NCBI RefSeq assembly: GCF_000350525.1
Contig: NZ_AOCN01000011.1
Location: 1 to 60,179, forward strand
DNA length: 60,179 nucleotides
Reading direction: 5' to 3'
Source of the DNA: Leucobacter salsicius M1-8
Lineage (GTDB): Bacteria; Actinomycetota; Actinomycetes; Actinomycetales; Microbacteriaceae
In this document: positions 11,001 to 19,070 of the stretch, piece by piece
How positions within the stretch are numbered: position 1 is the stretch's first letter
Layout: the number at the start of each line of letters is the position of its first letter
Program-made: the position numbers and the translations under genes
Notes under the pieces: generated by a model
The model's database searches: none
What the model was told of the DNA's origin: nothing
The model's input: the letters and a program-made list of their open reading frames with translations, nothing else

Positions 11001-11913
11001 AATACGAGTTCGCCGGCTCTACCATGCAGTAATTGACGCTCGCGCGTGGCTCAACCTTTAGGTCGTTGAACTCCCAGGGCCCAGTTGCTGGCCACCCATC
11101 CGGGCTGTTGTCAGTTCCTGGTATCTCAATCCAATTCGCGGTTGAGATGGTCCAGTTGTAATCAATAATTGATCCGACTGGTTGGATACGGTAGCGGCTA
11201 TTGGCAGTGATCGGCTGCTTGCTAACCCCGCCACCTGCGGGAAAGCTGTTCAGGTTGTCTACGGCAAAGTACCCGGGTCGTGGGTCCTGATCCATCGAGT
11301 TGGCGTGACACGGGTCACTCGTGCAATCGGTCACGTTGTATACGCTTCCCCAGTTAACGGTTCCCCACCAGTTAGTAGTTCGTGGCCCCTGCACGTTCAC
11401 TGTCGCACCACCTACGTGGCTGTTCGCGGCGTCGGTGACTTCCCATGTCAGGTAGTTGCGCCCGGTCGGCATCGCGAAGGTTCCAATGCTCGGCGCGTCT
11501 AGACTCTCGAGCGCTTCGGCTTGCGGTGAGGGCTCCTTTGGGGCAGGTACCGCAGCATCACCCGAAGAGTCTGTTTCGCTGGCAACCGGGCCGGACGTTT
11601 CTTCAGGAGCAGCATCGCTCCCGTCGTCGTCTGAGCCCTCCTCCGAAGCAATCTCGCTGCCATCTTCGACAGGAGCTTCTTCTTCCGCCGGGGCAACCTC
11701 TTCCGCCGGAGCCTCCGCGCCCGAAGATCCGTCTGAATCTTCTACCGGCAGCTCAGCGGTAACGACCGATTCGTTGGCTTCACCGTTGCCCTCGGTCGCT
11801 GAGGCTGGGGTAGCTGGAACACCGGGCACAGTGTCGGCAACAAGCGCACCAAACCCGACCACCACACTCAAGCTGAGCGCAATGGCCACGCGTACACGTC
11901 GAGTAGACCGCAC
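8038..11913 (-). CDS. Large LPXTG-type surface protein, likely pilus tip adhesin
   Basis: A 1291-residue secreted protein and the first gene of the pilus operon. It has a signal peptide (about 1-39), an acidic Ser/Glu/Ala-rich linker (about 40-140), a large region with no recognised fold (about 150-600), a DUF11/SdrD-like segment (SLTIEKTSDPASG) and a C-terminal SpaA-type domain with the E-box YWLVETQAAVGH. The sorting signal is LPLAG (1249-1253), a variant with Ala in place of Thr, followed by a membrane helix and Arg-rich tail. It starts with GTG behind a GGGGG-containing ribosome site. Size and gene order resemble SpaC/RrgA-type tip adhesins; the ligand is unknown. Confidence 0.87.
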   Translation of the reverse strand: MRSTRRVRVAIALSLSVVVGFGALVADTVPGVPATPASATEGNGEANESVVTAELPVEDSDGSSGAEAPAEEVAPAEEEAPVEDGSEIASEEGSDDDGSDAAPEETSGPVASETDSSGDAAVPAPKEPSPQAEALESLDAPSIGTFAMPTGRNYLTWEVTDAANSHVGGATVNVQGPRTTNWWGTVNWGSVYNVTDCTSDPCHANSMDQDPRPGYFAVDNLNSFPAGGGVSKQPITANSRYRIQPVGSIIDYNWTISTANWIEIPGTDNSPDGWPATGPWEFNDLKVEPRASVNYCMVEPANSYYSLNRNSATGRTTSIRRVTHNQAETSITAATALVPDSTVTVPSEATANGLGITPTGVFYFASQIAPNRQVTTYRFDPQVDTAPYPVWTMDLLSPVAGYLVAGDATVYDGAEEFYYAYFSSSPNNISGRSALRMHVYRYSAGNGERTGEVSHVDVERPVNFTTNANAMNGDFAFDGANNLQFIMSDTAGGYTVSGSVSGNELHSLPGSHVLQTVPTIIGNGIGGRLPAGQREAINGVAYTQGGRALIQQGNINSFANPTTMQIFGNRTSLTGVGTLVDLASCAEPTTISVQKNLVGDRFAPGDQFQLNASRTAGGTTSTFDSVTTTGASSGIQSQQIGPYAMVFDGTFRASETVATNGSNYATTWACYVGSSTTPFLDGTGRSLEFALSSTTHSTLVPGSNIRCVFTNETLRPSLTIEKTSDPASGETVTAGTIVDYTLTFANTAGTAAATVDHIDHLGDVLDDADFVDAAGNVVTTPVITTPGTPGLSANWNSTNQQIDIAGNVPATETRTVTFRVKVKANTENSASRENVAAPLAGYWLRNYLTPRGVTPPASCEAPAEGELATCAEHPIPAWTVSKGSFPADGALIHTGGNVNYRVTVSKLNGGAGDWNLEGVAVTDDLTDVMKSAGWTPGVTVPSGARSIGIYLFETATGGAPTVLCQGEADGGVDCVPAPTITAGSGTAPYFDSTWTLTTREFNMPANIVRAEVWYTVTAGQAPEVPGAWAPGPIQWGTSLTNSATADSTTQDPQQCITGVDETFNADECQVTQRIESGFFTIRKDGVSASGVETNLTGHRFEVRDDNAGQMNSGVSAQMCTAQDWGSSGYTGTIPAVPWNVDPASYQGAPAECAYLYPIESGSQEGRWRSQNLPTGTYWLVETQAAVGHQLLAEPVKFSVADAAGEGKLTAYDSSGNALSACSSTNPNATACVNPTGWLMVIQDPRMAALPLAGGMNLAAGLSIGAIVLLTGTLGAAWVMRRRNQTRSSRAV

Positions 11914-12149
11914 AAGAACCCCCGTCCTTCAATTCAAAGATCCGCACGTAAGTCATCGACTTCATGTCAGACCGGGTCAGCGCAAGTTTTGGGTAAAACA
12001 TTGAACGCAGGCCAACAAACACATAGCGTACGAGAAATCGCACCGGGACGGTGCAACAGCTGCTGGATCTTCACCCTTATACTCACCCTTAGGGTTCGCT
12101 AGAATGTGAGCGGGGGGATCTTTATTTCTTAGAGATGCCGAGGGACACT
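11914..12149. promoter_or_regulatory. Divergent promoter region of pilus operon and LuxR regulator
   Basis: This 236-base gap separates the leftward pilus operon from the rightward LAL regulator, so both promoters must lie here. A TAGAAT hexamer at 12100-12105 could be the regulator -10. Just upstream the heptamer ACCCTTA occurs twice (12073-12079, 12085-12091), and the second copy is half of the palindrome ACCCTTAGGGT (12085-12095). These are candidate sites for self-regulation or pilus control; nothing in the sequence proves binding. Confidence 0.45.
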
Positions 12150-14804
12150 ATGCAGTCATGCAACAAAACACGTTTACTTGCCAAACTAAATGCGGCATCG
12201 CGAGGCCCATTTGGAGACCTCACCCCGATTCTGATCTGTGCACCCGCAGGCTTCGGGAAGACGAAACTCGTCTCGACGTGGCTTGCTGCTCAACCAGATG
12301 CGCTCGTCGTCAGAATGCGCTGCTTCCCCGATTCTGCCCACAACCTGTGGGCCGATATTGCCGCAGCGCTGTCCACAGTGATCACTGCCGGCCTTCCAGA
12401 ACCTGAAGCATCTAGATCCGCGCTTCTACGTCAAGTCGCGGCACTCAAACAACCACTCACTCTCGTGATCGACGACTACCATTTTGCGACCACACCCGAG
12501 AACGATCTCTCGCTGCTCGATCTCACTAGCCCTCGCCTCAGACTCATCGTCATCGCTCGCCGTGTCTGTGTACTCAACGGCCCACTTGCTGCCCGCCGCG
12601 TGCCCATGCTGGCGGTCACTGCGGAGCACCTCGCGTTCACTCTCGAGGAGGCAAGGGAGCACGTAGTCGCGCGCTTCAGCGCACCAGACACCGCAGGCAC
12701 AGCTGCTGCACTCGAGCTCGCGTGCGGGTGGCCTCTCGCGATACGCGCGGCCTTCGCCCCAGCCGCGGCGGAGGCAGGTTCATCTGCTACTCCCGCACCA
12801 GATCAGTCGGTCTTCCATCTCGAGCCGCTCGCCGCACTCACGCGTTTTGCTCAGCACCACCTCGAAGGCCTCAATGCCAATGCGAAGACGATCATGCTGG
12901 CAGCCACATTGACCGATGTCATCGACATCGATCAGGCGCAAGAAATCACCACCGGCGACGCCGCCGAGGTACGAAGCGCCATCGACGAACTCACAGAACT
13001 CGGGCTGCTCGTTCCCGCAGCAACCGGAGATACCGACGAGTTTAGGTGTCACCCTTCAGTCAAGCGAGGCATCGCATCACGCGTCGAGGGCTTCCTTACG
13101 CACTCGCAGCGGTCGCACGTCATACACAGCCGCGCGACAAGAATCGCTCATACGTCGCCGCTGACCGCTTTCCGCATGTACCTCAAAATTGCTGCATACG
13201 ACGAGGCCGAACTTTTGCTGGTACAGCATTTTGCCACGATCACCGATGAACCAGGCGCGAACAACGGCGACCTGCGCGCGATCCCAAAGGCTTCGCTAGT
13301 GAAGCACCCGACGTTCATCGCTGCACAATTATTTCTGTCATTCGGTGATCCGAAAACACCAGACTCAGCACTCACCTATCTCACCGCCCTGTGGTACCAA
13401 AGCATCAAGCTGCAGAACGAAGGCACCCAGCCTTCTGGCGAGCTACGAGTCCCCCACCTCATGCAAGCCATGGTCGCGGCCCGGCTCGCCGGCGACGTGC
13501 ACACCGCCCATCGACTTTCCCTCAGTCTTGAAGCACAGGTCGACTCCACCCACGTGTTCACTCCACTCCCCCAGCGTTTGGGGTATGGCGCACGGCGAGT
13601 TGTCGGTACCGGGTCGCTCCCGGTCTATTTGAGGGAGCTCGGGACGACAGCGTTTGTGGCTGGTGATCTCAATCGAGCACGAAGCACCTGGGAGCGCCTG
13701 CGAGTGCATGCCGAAACGCTTATCAGTTACCCATGGTCTGGCTTTCCACCTGCCTCCACACGCACCGTCACCGACGTCGAATCTGGCCACAGATGGCTGC
13801 TCGCAGCCCTCTACGAGCGAGCGCTCACCGAGGTCCTCGATGGCAATATTATTCTCGCCTCGCAACTCCTCGAGCACGCCGATAGCTTTGCAGAGCGCAC
13901 CGGCTCACAGGCTGCCTATGTCACGTGGGTGAGCGGTGAGGTCGCGCGAGCAAATGTTTCCTACGAGCTAGGCGACGAACAATCACTGACACGCGCCATC
14001 GCCGCGGTCTCACCAATTGCGCGTCGAACTGAGCACCGGTCCCTACTATTAGTTGCCGAGACAGAGTCTATTCTTTCAACCCACGGCGCACACTGGGCTC
14101 TGTCTCACATGGAGACGGCGATCACGCGCTTAGCCGACGAGGATCCTCACCTCAGCCATAACTCGCCTCTGCTTCACTCGTACCACGCTCTAGTTGCAAC
14201 GCTCTGCAGCCGGTTCGCGACGGCCGACGAAGTTCTCGCGGCGATGCCTCAAGACAGCTCCGTGATCATCATCGAACAGGCACGGCGAGCGCTGTTCGCT
14301 GCTGACGACGTACGCGCGATACTTACAGCAGAGCGGGTCGCTGATTCCAATTCGTCTCGGCGGCAGCAGACCCACCGGTCCATGATCATCGCGTGCGCTG
14401 CGTGGAGCGCCGGCCGCAAGGCCGAAGCCTTCAGCGCGTGGGAGCAGGGAGCTACGCTCATCGAGCGTTTTGGGCTGGTATCTGCGTTACGCACAGTCCC
14501 ACATGACATCCTCACCCAGGTTGCAGAGGCCGCGCAGCGGGCCGGCATCGTTGATGCAGTGGCACTTGTCGAATCTGTGCCGGTAGCGGCCCGCGCGAAG
14601 CGTTACGAGCGACTCACCGGCATGGAGATTCGCACGTTGAATGCGGTCGCTCAGCATCGCACGGCCAAAGAGGCCTCGAGCGCGCTCTTCATCACTCCCG
14701 CGACCGTGAAGAAACACCTCAACGCTGTCTACCGCAAACTCGAAGCCAAGGGCCGCGATGAGGCTCTGTTGCGAGCCAGCCGCATGGGGCTACTCACCCA
14801 CTGA
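12150..14804 (+). CDS. MalT/LAL-type ATP-binding LuxR transcriptional regulator
   Basis: About 884 residues. An N-terminal STAND-type ATPase carries Walker A APAGFGKTK (31-39) and Walker B TLVIDDY (about 104-110), followed by a long helical repeat region and a C-terminal LuxR-type HTH (RLTGMEIRTLNAVAQHRTAKEASS and TVKKHLNAVYRKL). Such proteins activate transcription when ligand and ATP drive oligomerisation. The ATG at 12150 follows GAGGGA at four bases and is preferred over the ATG at 12135, which lacks a ribosome site. It is divergent from the pilus operon and is the obvious candidate activator; that link is inferred from position. Confidence 0.9.
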   Translation: MQSCNKTRLLAKLNAASRGPFGDLTPILICAPAGFGKTKLVSTWLAAQPDALVVRMRCFPDSAHNLWADIAAALSTVITAGLPEPEASRSALLRQVAALKQPLTLVIDDYHFATTPENDLSLLDLTSPRLRLIVIARRVCVLNGPLAARRVPMLAVTAEHLAFTLEEAREHVVARFSAPDTAGTAAALELACGWPLAIRAAFAPAAAEAGSSATPAPDQSVFHLEPLAALTRFAQHHLEGLNANAKTIMLAATLTDVIDIDQAQEITTGDAAEVRSAIDELTELGLLVPAATGDTDEFRCHPSVKRGIASRVEGFLTHSQRSHVIHSRATRIAHTSPLTAFRMYLKIAAYDEAELLLVQHFATITDEPGANNGDLRAIPKASLVKHPTFIAAQLFLSFGDPKTPDSALTYLTALWYQSIKLQNEGTQPSGELRVPHLMQAMVAARLAGDVHTAHRLSLSLEAQVDSTHVFTPLPQRLGYGARRVVGTGSLPVYLRELGTTAFVAGDLNRARSTWERLRVHAETLISYPWSGFPPASTRTVTDVESGHRWLLAALYERALTEVLDGNIILASQLLEHADSFAERTGSQAAYVTWVSGEVARANVSYELGDEQSLTRAIAAVSPIARRTEHRSLLLVAETESILSTHGAHWALSHMETAITRLADEDPHLSHNSPLLHSYHALVATLCSRFATADEVLAAMPQDSSVIIIEQARRALFAADDVRAILTAERVADSNSSRRQQTHRSMIIACAAWSAGRKAEAFSAWEQGATLIERFGLVSALRTVPHDILTQVAEAAQRAGIVDAVALVESVPVAARAKRYERLTGMEIRTLNAVAQHRTAKEASSALFITPATVKKHLNAVYRKLEAKGRDEALLRASRMGLLTH

Positions 14805-15141
14805 ATCATCGCCGTATCCGAGTTCTCGTCGTATCAGGCCAGCGTGTGTGCAGGAGCCAAATTGCGCCGAAGCCTCGGGTAACGTGACTCCCAGCACCTG
14901 GCACATCCGGTCAACTCGTTAAAGAGACAGCGCGATGTGCCTATTCCGCTAAGCATCACAACTCCCCCAACTTTGCGGCGAGCGTTTGCCCAGAACATTT
15001 ACGATTTGCAAAACTGGTTCAGCGAGACCAGCACCGCGTACAGTGCGCTGGTAGCCCCTCCACAGCAACCGTGCAGCTGCAGCTGCTGGTGGAGCGCTGG
15101 TTCAGCGGCTGAACTACAGACCCATCGCTTAGGGTGAGTGG
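14805..15141. other. Intergenic region with inverted repeat
   Basis: No gene is seen in these 337 bases; short open frames lack ribosome sites and codon character. The only clear structure is a perfect 7-bp inverted repeat GTTCAGC/GCTGAAC with a one-base centre at 15100-15114, about 28 bases before the carboxypeptidase start, which could be an operator. A related GTTCAGC occurs near 15018. Confidence 0.4.
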
Positions 15142-16452
15142 GTGACAGAAGCCGACGAACCCCACCCCGACTCAAGCCCCGAAAATGCACGCCGCGCGAT
15201 GTCGCGCCGCCGCGCACGCAAAGTTACCGCGACCATCGCGGTGCTCATCGTTGCAGCAGTGGGCGGCTACACCGCAGCCGCGGCGACGGCCGCGCTCCCT
15301 GATGCAGAGCTGGTGCTTGCGGCCGAGCAAAAGCCGATCGTAGCCGATGCCGCCCCCGCGCAGGCCGCGGTCGATGCGCAGGCGCTGCCGACCGCGATCG
15401 GTTGGGCCGAGTCAGAGGACGTCTGGTCAAACGACGAGGCCGCCTACTCGCTCGCGAGCATCTCGAAACTCGTCACGGTGCTGGTGGCGCAGGAAGCGCG
15501 CCCGCTCGCGCCCGGCACAGACGGCGAAACGATCGTATGGTCAGACGCAGATGCCGCGCTGCAAGCCGGCTACATCGCCCGCGACGGGGTCGCCTACCCC
15601 ATTCCCGTCGGCACCGAGGTGACAGAGCGGCAGATGCTCACCCTCATTTTCTTGCCCTCGGCAAACGATTTCGCGGCCGCCTACGCCCGCTCCGTGTTCG
15701 GTACCGACGAGGCCTTCCTTGCAGCTGTTGACGAGTGGAAGAAAGCGCAGGGGCTCGACTCGCTCAAGTTCGTCGAGCCGACCGGCATGGACGAGGGCAA
15801 CCGGGCAAACGCGGCCGATCTCGTGCATATCGCCCGCCTCACGCTCAATAACCCCACGATCACCGAGTTCACCAACCTGCAATCGGCCGACATGCCCTGG
15901 GGTATCGGCACGATCGAGAACACGAACCCGCTTCTCGGCGAGCTGCCCGACATGGTGGGGCTCAAGACCGGCCGCTCGAGCTCTGCCGGGTTCAACCTGA
16001 TCGCCGCGCAACGCGTCGACGCGCACGGCCGCGAGGTCACCAAAATTTCTGTCACACTCGGCCGCGGGTCGGTCGAAGAGCGCGCCCAATCGGGCCGCGA
16101 CATGCTCGCCGCGATGGAGCCCCTCCCCCAGCTCGTACCCCTGCTTGACGCGGGCACTGAGATCGGCGAGGCCGTCTCGGTGACGGGGCAGCGTGAGCCG
16201 CTCGAAACGACGGCAGCGGCGAGCGCGGTGCTGTTACCCGGCGAAGCCGCTTCGTTCGAGGCTGTGTTGGGCGAGGCCGCGACCACTCACCCAGATCAGG
16301 CTGAAACCGCAACCATTGATCCGGATCAGGCCGGCAGCGTCGAGATCATGTCACCGACCGGCTCAGAACTCGTGCCAGTTGCACAGCGGGGCACGTTTAC
16401 CGAGCCCGACCTGTGGTGGCGCGTCACGCACCCAGTCTCGCTCTGGGGTTAA
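15142..16452 (+). CDS. D-alanyl-D-alanine carboxypeptidase (S11-type penicillin-binding protein)
   Basis: A 436-residue protein with one N-terminal membrane helix (about 29-50) and a serine-type D,D-peptidase domain. All three motifs are present: SISK (SxxK nucleophile), SAN (SxN) and KTG. It should trim the terminal D-Ala of peptidoglycan stem peptides outside the membrane. It lacks a clear C-terminal amphipathic anchor. The tail holds a short internal repeat (THPDQAETATIDPDQAGS) that includes one copy of the GATCCGGATC word. It starts with GTG and a weak ribosome site. It converges on the redox pair that follows. Confidence 0.9.
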   Translation: MTEADEPHPDSSPENARRAMSRRRARKVTATIAVLIVAAVGGYTAAAATAALPDAELVLAAEQKPIVADAAPAQAAVDAQALPTAIGWAESEDVWSNDEAAYSLASISKLVTVLVAQEARPLAPGTDGETIVWSDADAALQAGYIARDGVAYPIPVGTEVTERQMLTLIFLPSANDFAAAYARSVFGTDEAFLAAVDEWKKAQGLDSLKFVEPTGMDEGNRANAADLVHIARLTLNNPTITEFTNLQSADMPWGIGTIENTNPLLGELPDMVGLKTGRSSSAGFNLIAAQRVDAHGREVTKISVTLGRGSVEERAQSGRDMLAAMEPLPQLVPLLDAGTEIGEAVSVTGQREPLETTAAASAVLLPGEAASFEAVLGEAATTHPDQAETATIDPDQAGSVEIMSPTGSELVPVAQRGTFTEPDLWWRVTHPVSLWG

Positions 16453-16482
16453 GGCCTCGGCGAGACGTCGGGTTCATGCGCA

Positions 16483-16645
16483 CTGGATCCTGCGATTCCT
16501 CCGTCGCGCAGGATGACGAGTGGGGGTGGTGCACGCAGGATGACGAGTGGGGACCAACTCCCCCGTCATCCTGCGCGAGGAACGAGTCGCACACACTCCC
16601 CCGTCTTCCTGCGCGAGGAACGAGTCGCAGGATCCACACGCTGTT
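16483..16645. repeat. Intergenic inverted/direct repeat cluster, probable bidirectional terminator
   Basis: Between two convergent genes the motif CGCAGGATGACGAGTGGGG and its reverse complement recur: direct copies near 16507-16525 and 16534-16552, inverted copies near 16556-16575 and 16593-16620, with flanks built on TGCGAYTCSTTCCTCGCGCAGG in both orientations. The arms 16534-16552 and 16558-16575 can fold into a long imperfect hairpin. The layout looks like a small dispersed intergenic repeat used as a terminator rather than a coding region. Confidence 0.7.
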
Positions 16646-16659
16646 TTGCTACGCCCGAG

Positions 16660-17292
16660 CTACACCTGCGGCATCTCGGTGCGCGAGCGCTTAATTTCGA
16701 AGAAGTACGGATACTGTGCCAGCCGCACGGCCGCGTCGAAGATCTCGCCGGCTTCTTCGCCCTTCGGTACTCGAGTGATGACCGGGCCGAAGAACGCGGT
16801 ATCGCCAAACTTGATCACGGGGGTACCGACATCGTCGCCCACCGCGTCGATCGCTTCCTGGTGGTACGCACGCAGCTGCACGTCGACATCTTCGGTCGCG
16901 GCGACCGTGGCGAGCTTCGCGTCGAGCCCTGCCTCGGCGAGTGACTCAAGAATGAGGTCGTCGTAGGCGTTTGATCCGGTGCGGCCGCCCTGGCCGTTGG
17001 TGTGAAGGCGAGTACCAAGCGCGGTGTAGAAAGCATCAAGCTTCTCGGGTGCCTCAAGCTGGATCGCCGCGCTCACACGCGCCGGGCCCCAGGCGGTAGC
17101 CAAGAACGTTCGGTATTCCTCGGGCAGTTCGTCGTTGTTCTCGTTGAGCACGGCAAGTGACATGGGCTTGAACTCGATCTCGATGTCGCGAACCTGCTCC
17201 ACTTCCTTGATCCAGCGAGATGTCTGCCACGCGAAGGGGCAGAGCGCGTCAAACCAGAACGATACTTTTTGCGTCAGTACTTTTTGCGACAT
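16660..17292 (-). CDS. DsbA-fold oxidoreductase, mycothiol-dependent nitroreductase-like (Rv2466c family)
   Basis: A 210-residue thioredoxin-fold protein. The motif FDALCPFAWQTSRW near residue 14 is the single-cysteine CPxAW active site of the Rv2466c-like actinobacterial family, and GTPVIKF supplies the cis-proline loop. Known members use mycothiol or mycoredoxin as reductant. The ATG at 17292 follows AGGAG. It lies 44 bases after mycothione reductase on the same strand, so the two are probably co-transcribed, which fits a mycothiol-dependent role. Confidence 0.85.
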   Translation of the reverse strand: MSQKVLTQKVSFWFDALCPFAWQTSRWIKEVEQVRDIEIEFKPMSLAVLNENNDELPEEYRTFLATAWGPARVSAAIQLEAPEKLDAFYTALGTRLHTNGQGGRTGSNAYDDLILESLAEAGLDAKLATVAATEDVDVQLRAYHQEAIDAVGDDVGTPVIKFGDTAFFGPVITRVPKGEEAGEIFDAAVRLAQYPYFFEIKRSRTEMPQV

Positions 17293-17336
17293 TGAAACTC
17301 CTCAGGGTTGGTGTTGATTGCAGAGCAGCGTGGCTG

Positions 17337-18833
17337 CTACGACGAAAAGTCGAGCCCCAGCAGAGCGTTCTCGGTCACTTCGGGCAGTGCCGGGTGGATC
17401 CAGTACTGCTTCGTGGCGACCTCGCGCACGTCGAGACCAAACGCCATGACGGTGATCATTTGCTGAATAAGCGTCGAGGCCTGGGGGCCCATGTAATGTG
17501 CGCCGAGCAGCCTGCCCGTGTCTCGGTCGGCCACGAGCTTGGCGATACCGGTTATGTCTTCCATCGCCCACCCGTAGGCGACGTCACCGTAAGCCTGCAC
17601 TTTGACGGTCACGTTGTGACCTGCCTCGCGGGCTTGCTCTTCAGTCATTCCCACGGTTGCGATCTGCGGGTGGGTGAACGTGGCAGAGGGCACGAAGTCA
17701 TGCGGCATCTTTTGCAGCTCGTCGGGGTGCAACAGGTTGTGGCGCACCGCGCGCATCTCTGCGTTGGCGACGTGCTTGAGCATGTACGGCGACGAGATAT
17801 CGCCGAGCGCCCACACGCCCGCAGCCGAGGTGGATCGGCCGAATTCGTCGACGCTAATGCGCCCATCAGTTTCGGCCACACCCCCCGCGTGCAGGTCAAG
17901 CTGGTCGCCATTGGGTACCCGGCCGGTGGCGACGAGCAGGATCTCACCGGTCGCCGTCGAGCCGTCATCGAGCCGCACGCTGACGCCGCCCTCGACATGC
18001 TCGGCGCTCGTAACCGTGCGCCCGGCGCGCAGATCGAACCGGTCGGCAGCAAGCTCGTTAAATCGCTGCCCCAAATCTGCGTCGAGGCTGCGTAGCAGCG
18101 GTGAACGGGTCACGATGGTGACGTCGGTGCCCAACGCATCAAAGACGTGAGCGAACTCCACCGCGATAAACCCGCCGCCCACGATCACGGTCGACTTTGG
18201 TTGGGTGGGCAGGCGCATAATGTCTTCGTTGGTGTGAAACGGCACCCCCGAGGCTTTAATCACATCGGGAATCAGCGGCCGCGATCCGGCCGCGATCACG
18301 ATCTGATCACCCGAAATAGTGCGCTCTTTGCTGCCCTGACCGGTGCGCAGCGTGCGCTCCCCCACGAACACCGCGTGCTGATCGTAGACATCAATGTTGG
18401 GGGTTTCGCTGCCGCGTCGGTAGGCTTCGCCGCCCGCAGAGATGGGATCGATGCGCTGGTCGAACACACGGCTGACGATGCCAGGCCAGTCCACTGAGGT
18501 AACTTCGGCCTCGATGCCGAGCCGGGTCGCTGCGGCGGTCTCGAGGGCCACGTCTGCCGCGTACACATACATCTTGGTCGGAATGCAGCCGACGTTGAGG
18601 CAGGTTCCGCCGAACGCCCCCCGCTCAACGATCGCGATCGAGCGGTCGTCGAACTCGGGGCCGGGAATGGAGTTCCCCGATCCACTGCCGATAATGATCA
18701 AGTCATAGTGTGCGTCGACGGGAATATCTGCCGTCGCGGCTGGATGCGTCGCGGGGACGGCACACCCATCGGGGCCGCACACCTCGGCGCTGTCGCCGCC
18801 CAGGTTCACCAGTGGAATCAACGGTTGAGTCAT
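17337..18833 (-). CDS. mtr: Mycothione reductase
   Basis: A 498-residue FAD/NAD(P)-dependent disulfide reductase that should keep mycothiol reduced. The FAD motif is IIIGSGSGNS (about 47-56), the redox-active pair lies in GGTCLNVGCIPTK (Cys78, Cys83), an NAD(P)-binding motif VGGGFIAVEFA is in the middle, and the C-terminal HPALPEV block holds the catalytic His. GSGSGNS favours mycothione reductase over dihydrolipoamide dehydrogenase. An N-terminal extension of about 40 residues carries an extra C-x4-C (Cys19, Cys24) not usual in this enzyme. No strong ribosome site precedes the ATG. Confidence 0.88.
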   Translation of the reverse strand: MTQPLIPLVNLGGDSAEVCGPDGCAVPATHPAATADIPVDAHYDLIIIGSGSGNSIPGPEFDDRSIAIVERGAFGGTCLNVGCIPTKMYVYAADVALETAAATRLGIEAEVTSVDWPGIVSRVFDQRIDPISAGGEAYRRGSETPNIDVYDQHAVFVGERTLRTGQGSKERTISGDQIVIAAGSRPLIPDVIKASGVPFHTNEDIMRLPTQPKSTVIVGGGFIAVEFAHVFDALGTDVTIVTRSPLLRSLDADLGQRFNELAADRFDLRAGRTVTSAEHVEGGVSVRLDDGSTATGEILLVATGRVPNGDQLDLHAGGVAETDGRISVDEFGRSTSAAGVWALGDISSPYMLKHVANAEMRAVRHNLLHPDELQKMPHDFVPSATFTHPQIATVGMTEEQAREAGHNVTVKVQAYGDVAYGWAMEDITGIAKLVADRDTGRLLGAHYMGPQASTLIQQMITVMAFGLDVREVATKQYWIHPALPEVTENALLGLDFSS

Positions 18834-18962
18834 GCATGTACCGCGCTTTCAGAGCAGGTCTTGGTCCAAAGAGTCATCGATGGTGTCAACCGACAAGTCG
18901 CTCGCCGTATTCCGCACTCTGATCGCACAGTTTGAGGTGTCCCTCGTCGTCGCATTGTAAAC

Positions 18963-19015
18963 ATGCGCGTCCTCTTCCATCTTTGGCTCGTTGAGAAGCG
19001 GAAAAGGACACGCAT
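18963..19015 (-). terminator. Hairpin downstream of the M20 hydrolase gene
   Basis: Arms at 18963-18978 and 19000-19015 pair over 16 positions. Read as leftward RNA, the two imperfect positions are G-U wobbles; read rightward they would be C-A mismatches. That asymmetry argues for function in the transcript of the gene ending at 19071. Only a short U-rich stretch follows. Confidence 0.5.
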
Positions 19016-19070
19016 ATTTACCAGGCCAGCATCGTTCCTGGGATTGAAACGGACTGGAACAGCCTCCCGG

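Noticed and set aside
14937..15137. A 66-codon frame before the carboxypeptidase gene
   Set aside because: No ribosome site, odd composition, and it contains the inverted repeat; better read as regulatory DNA.
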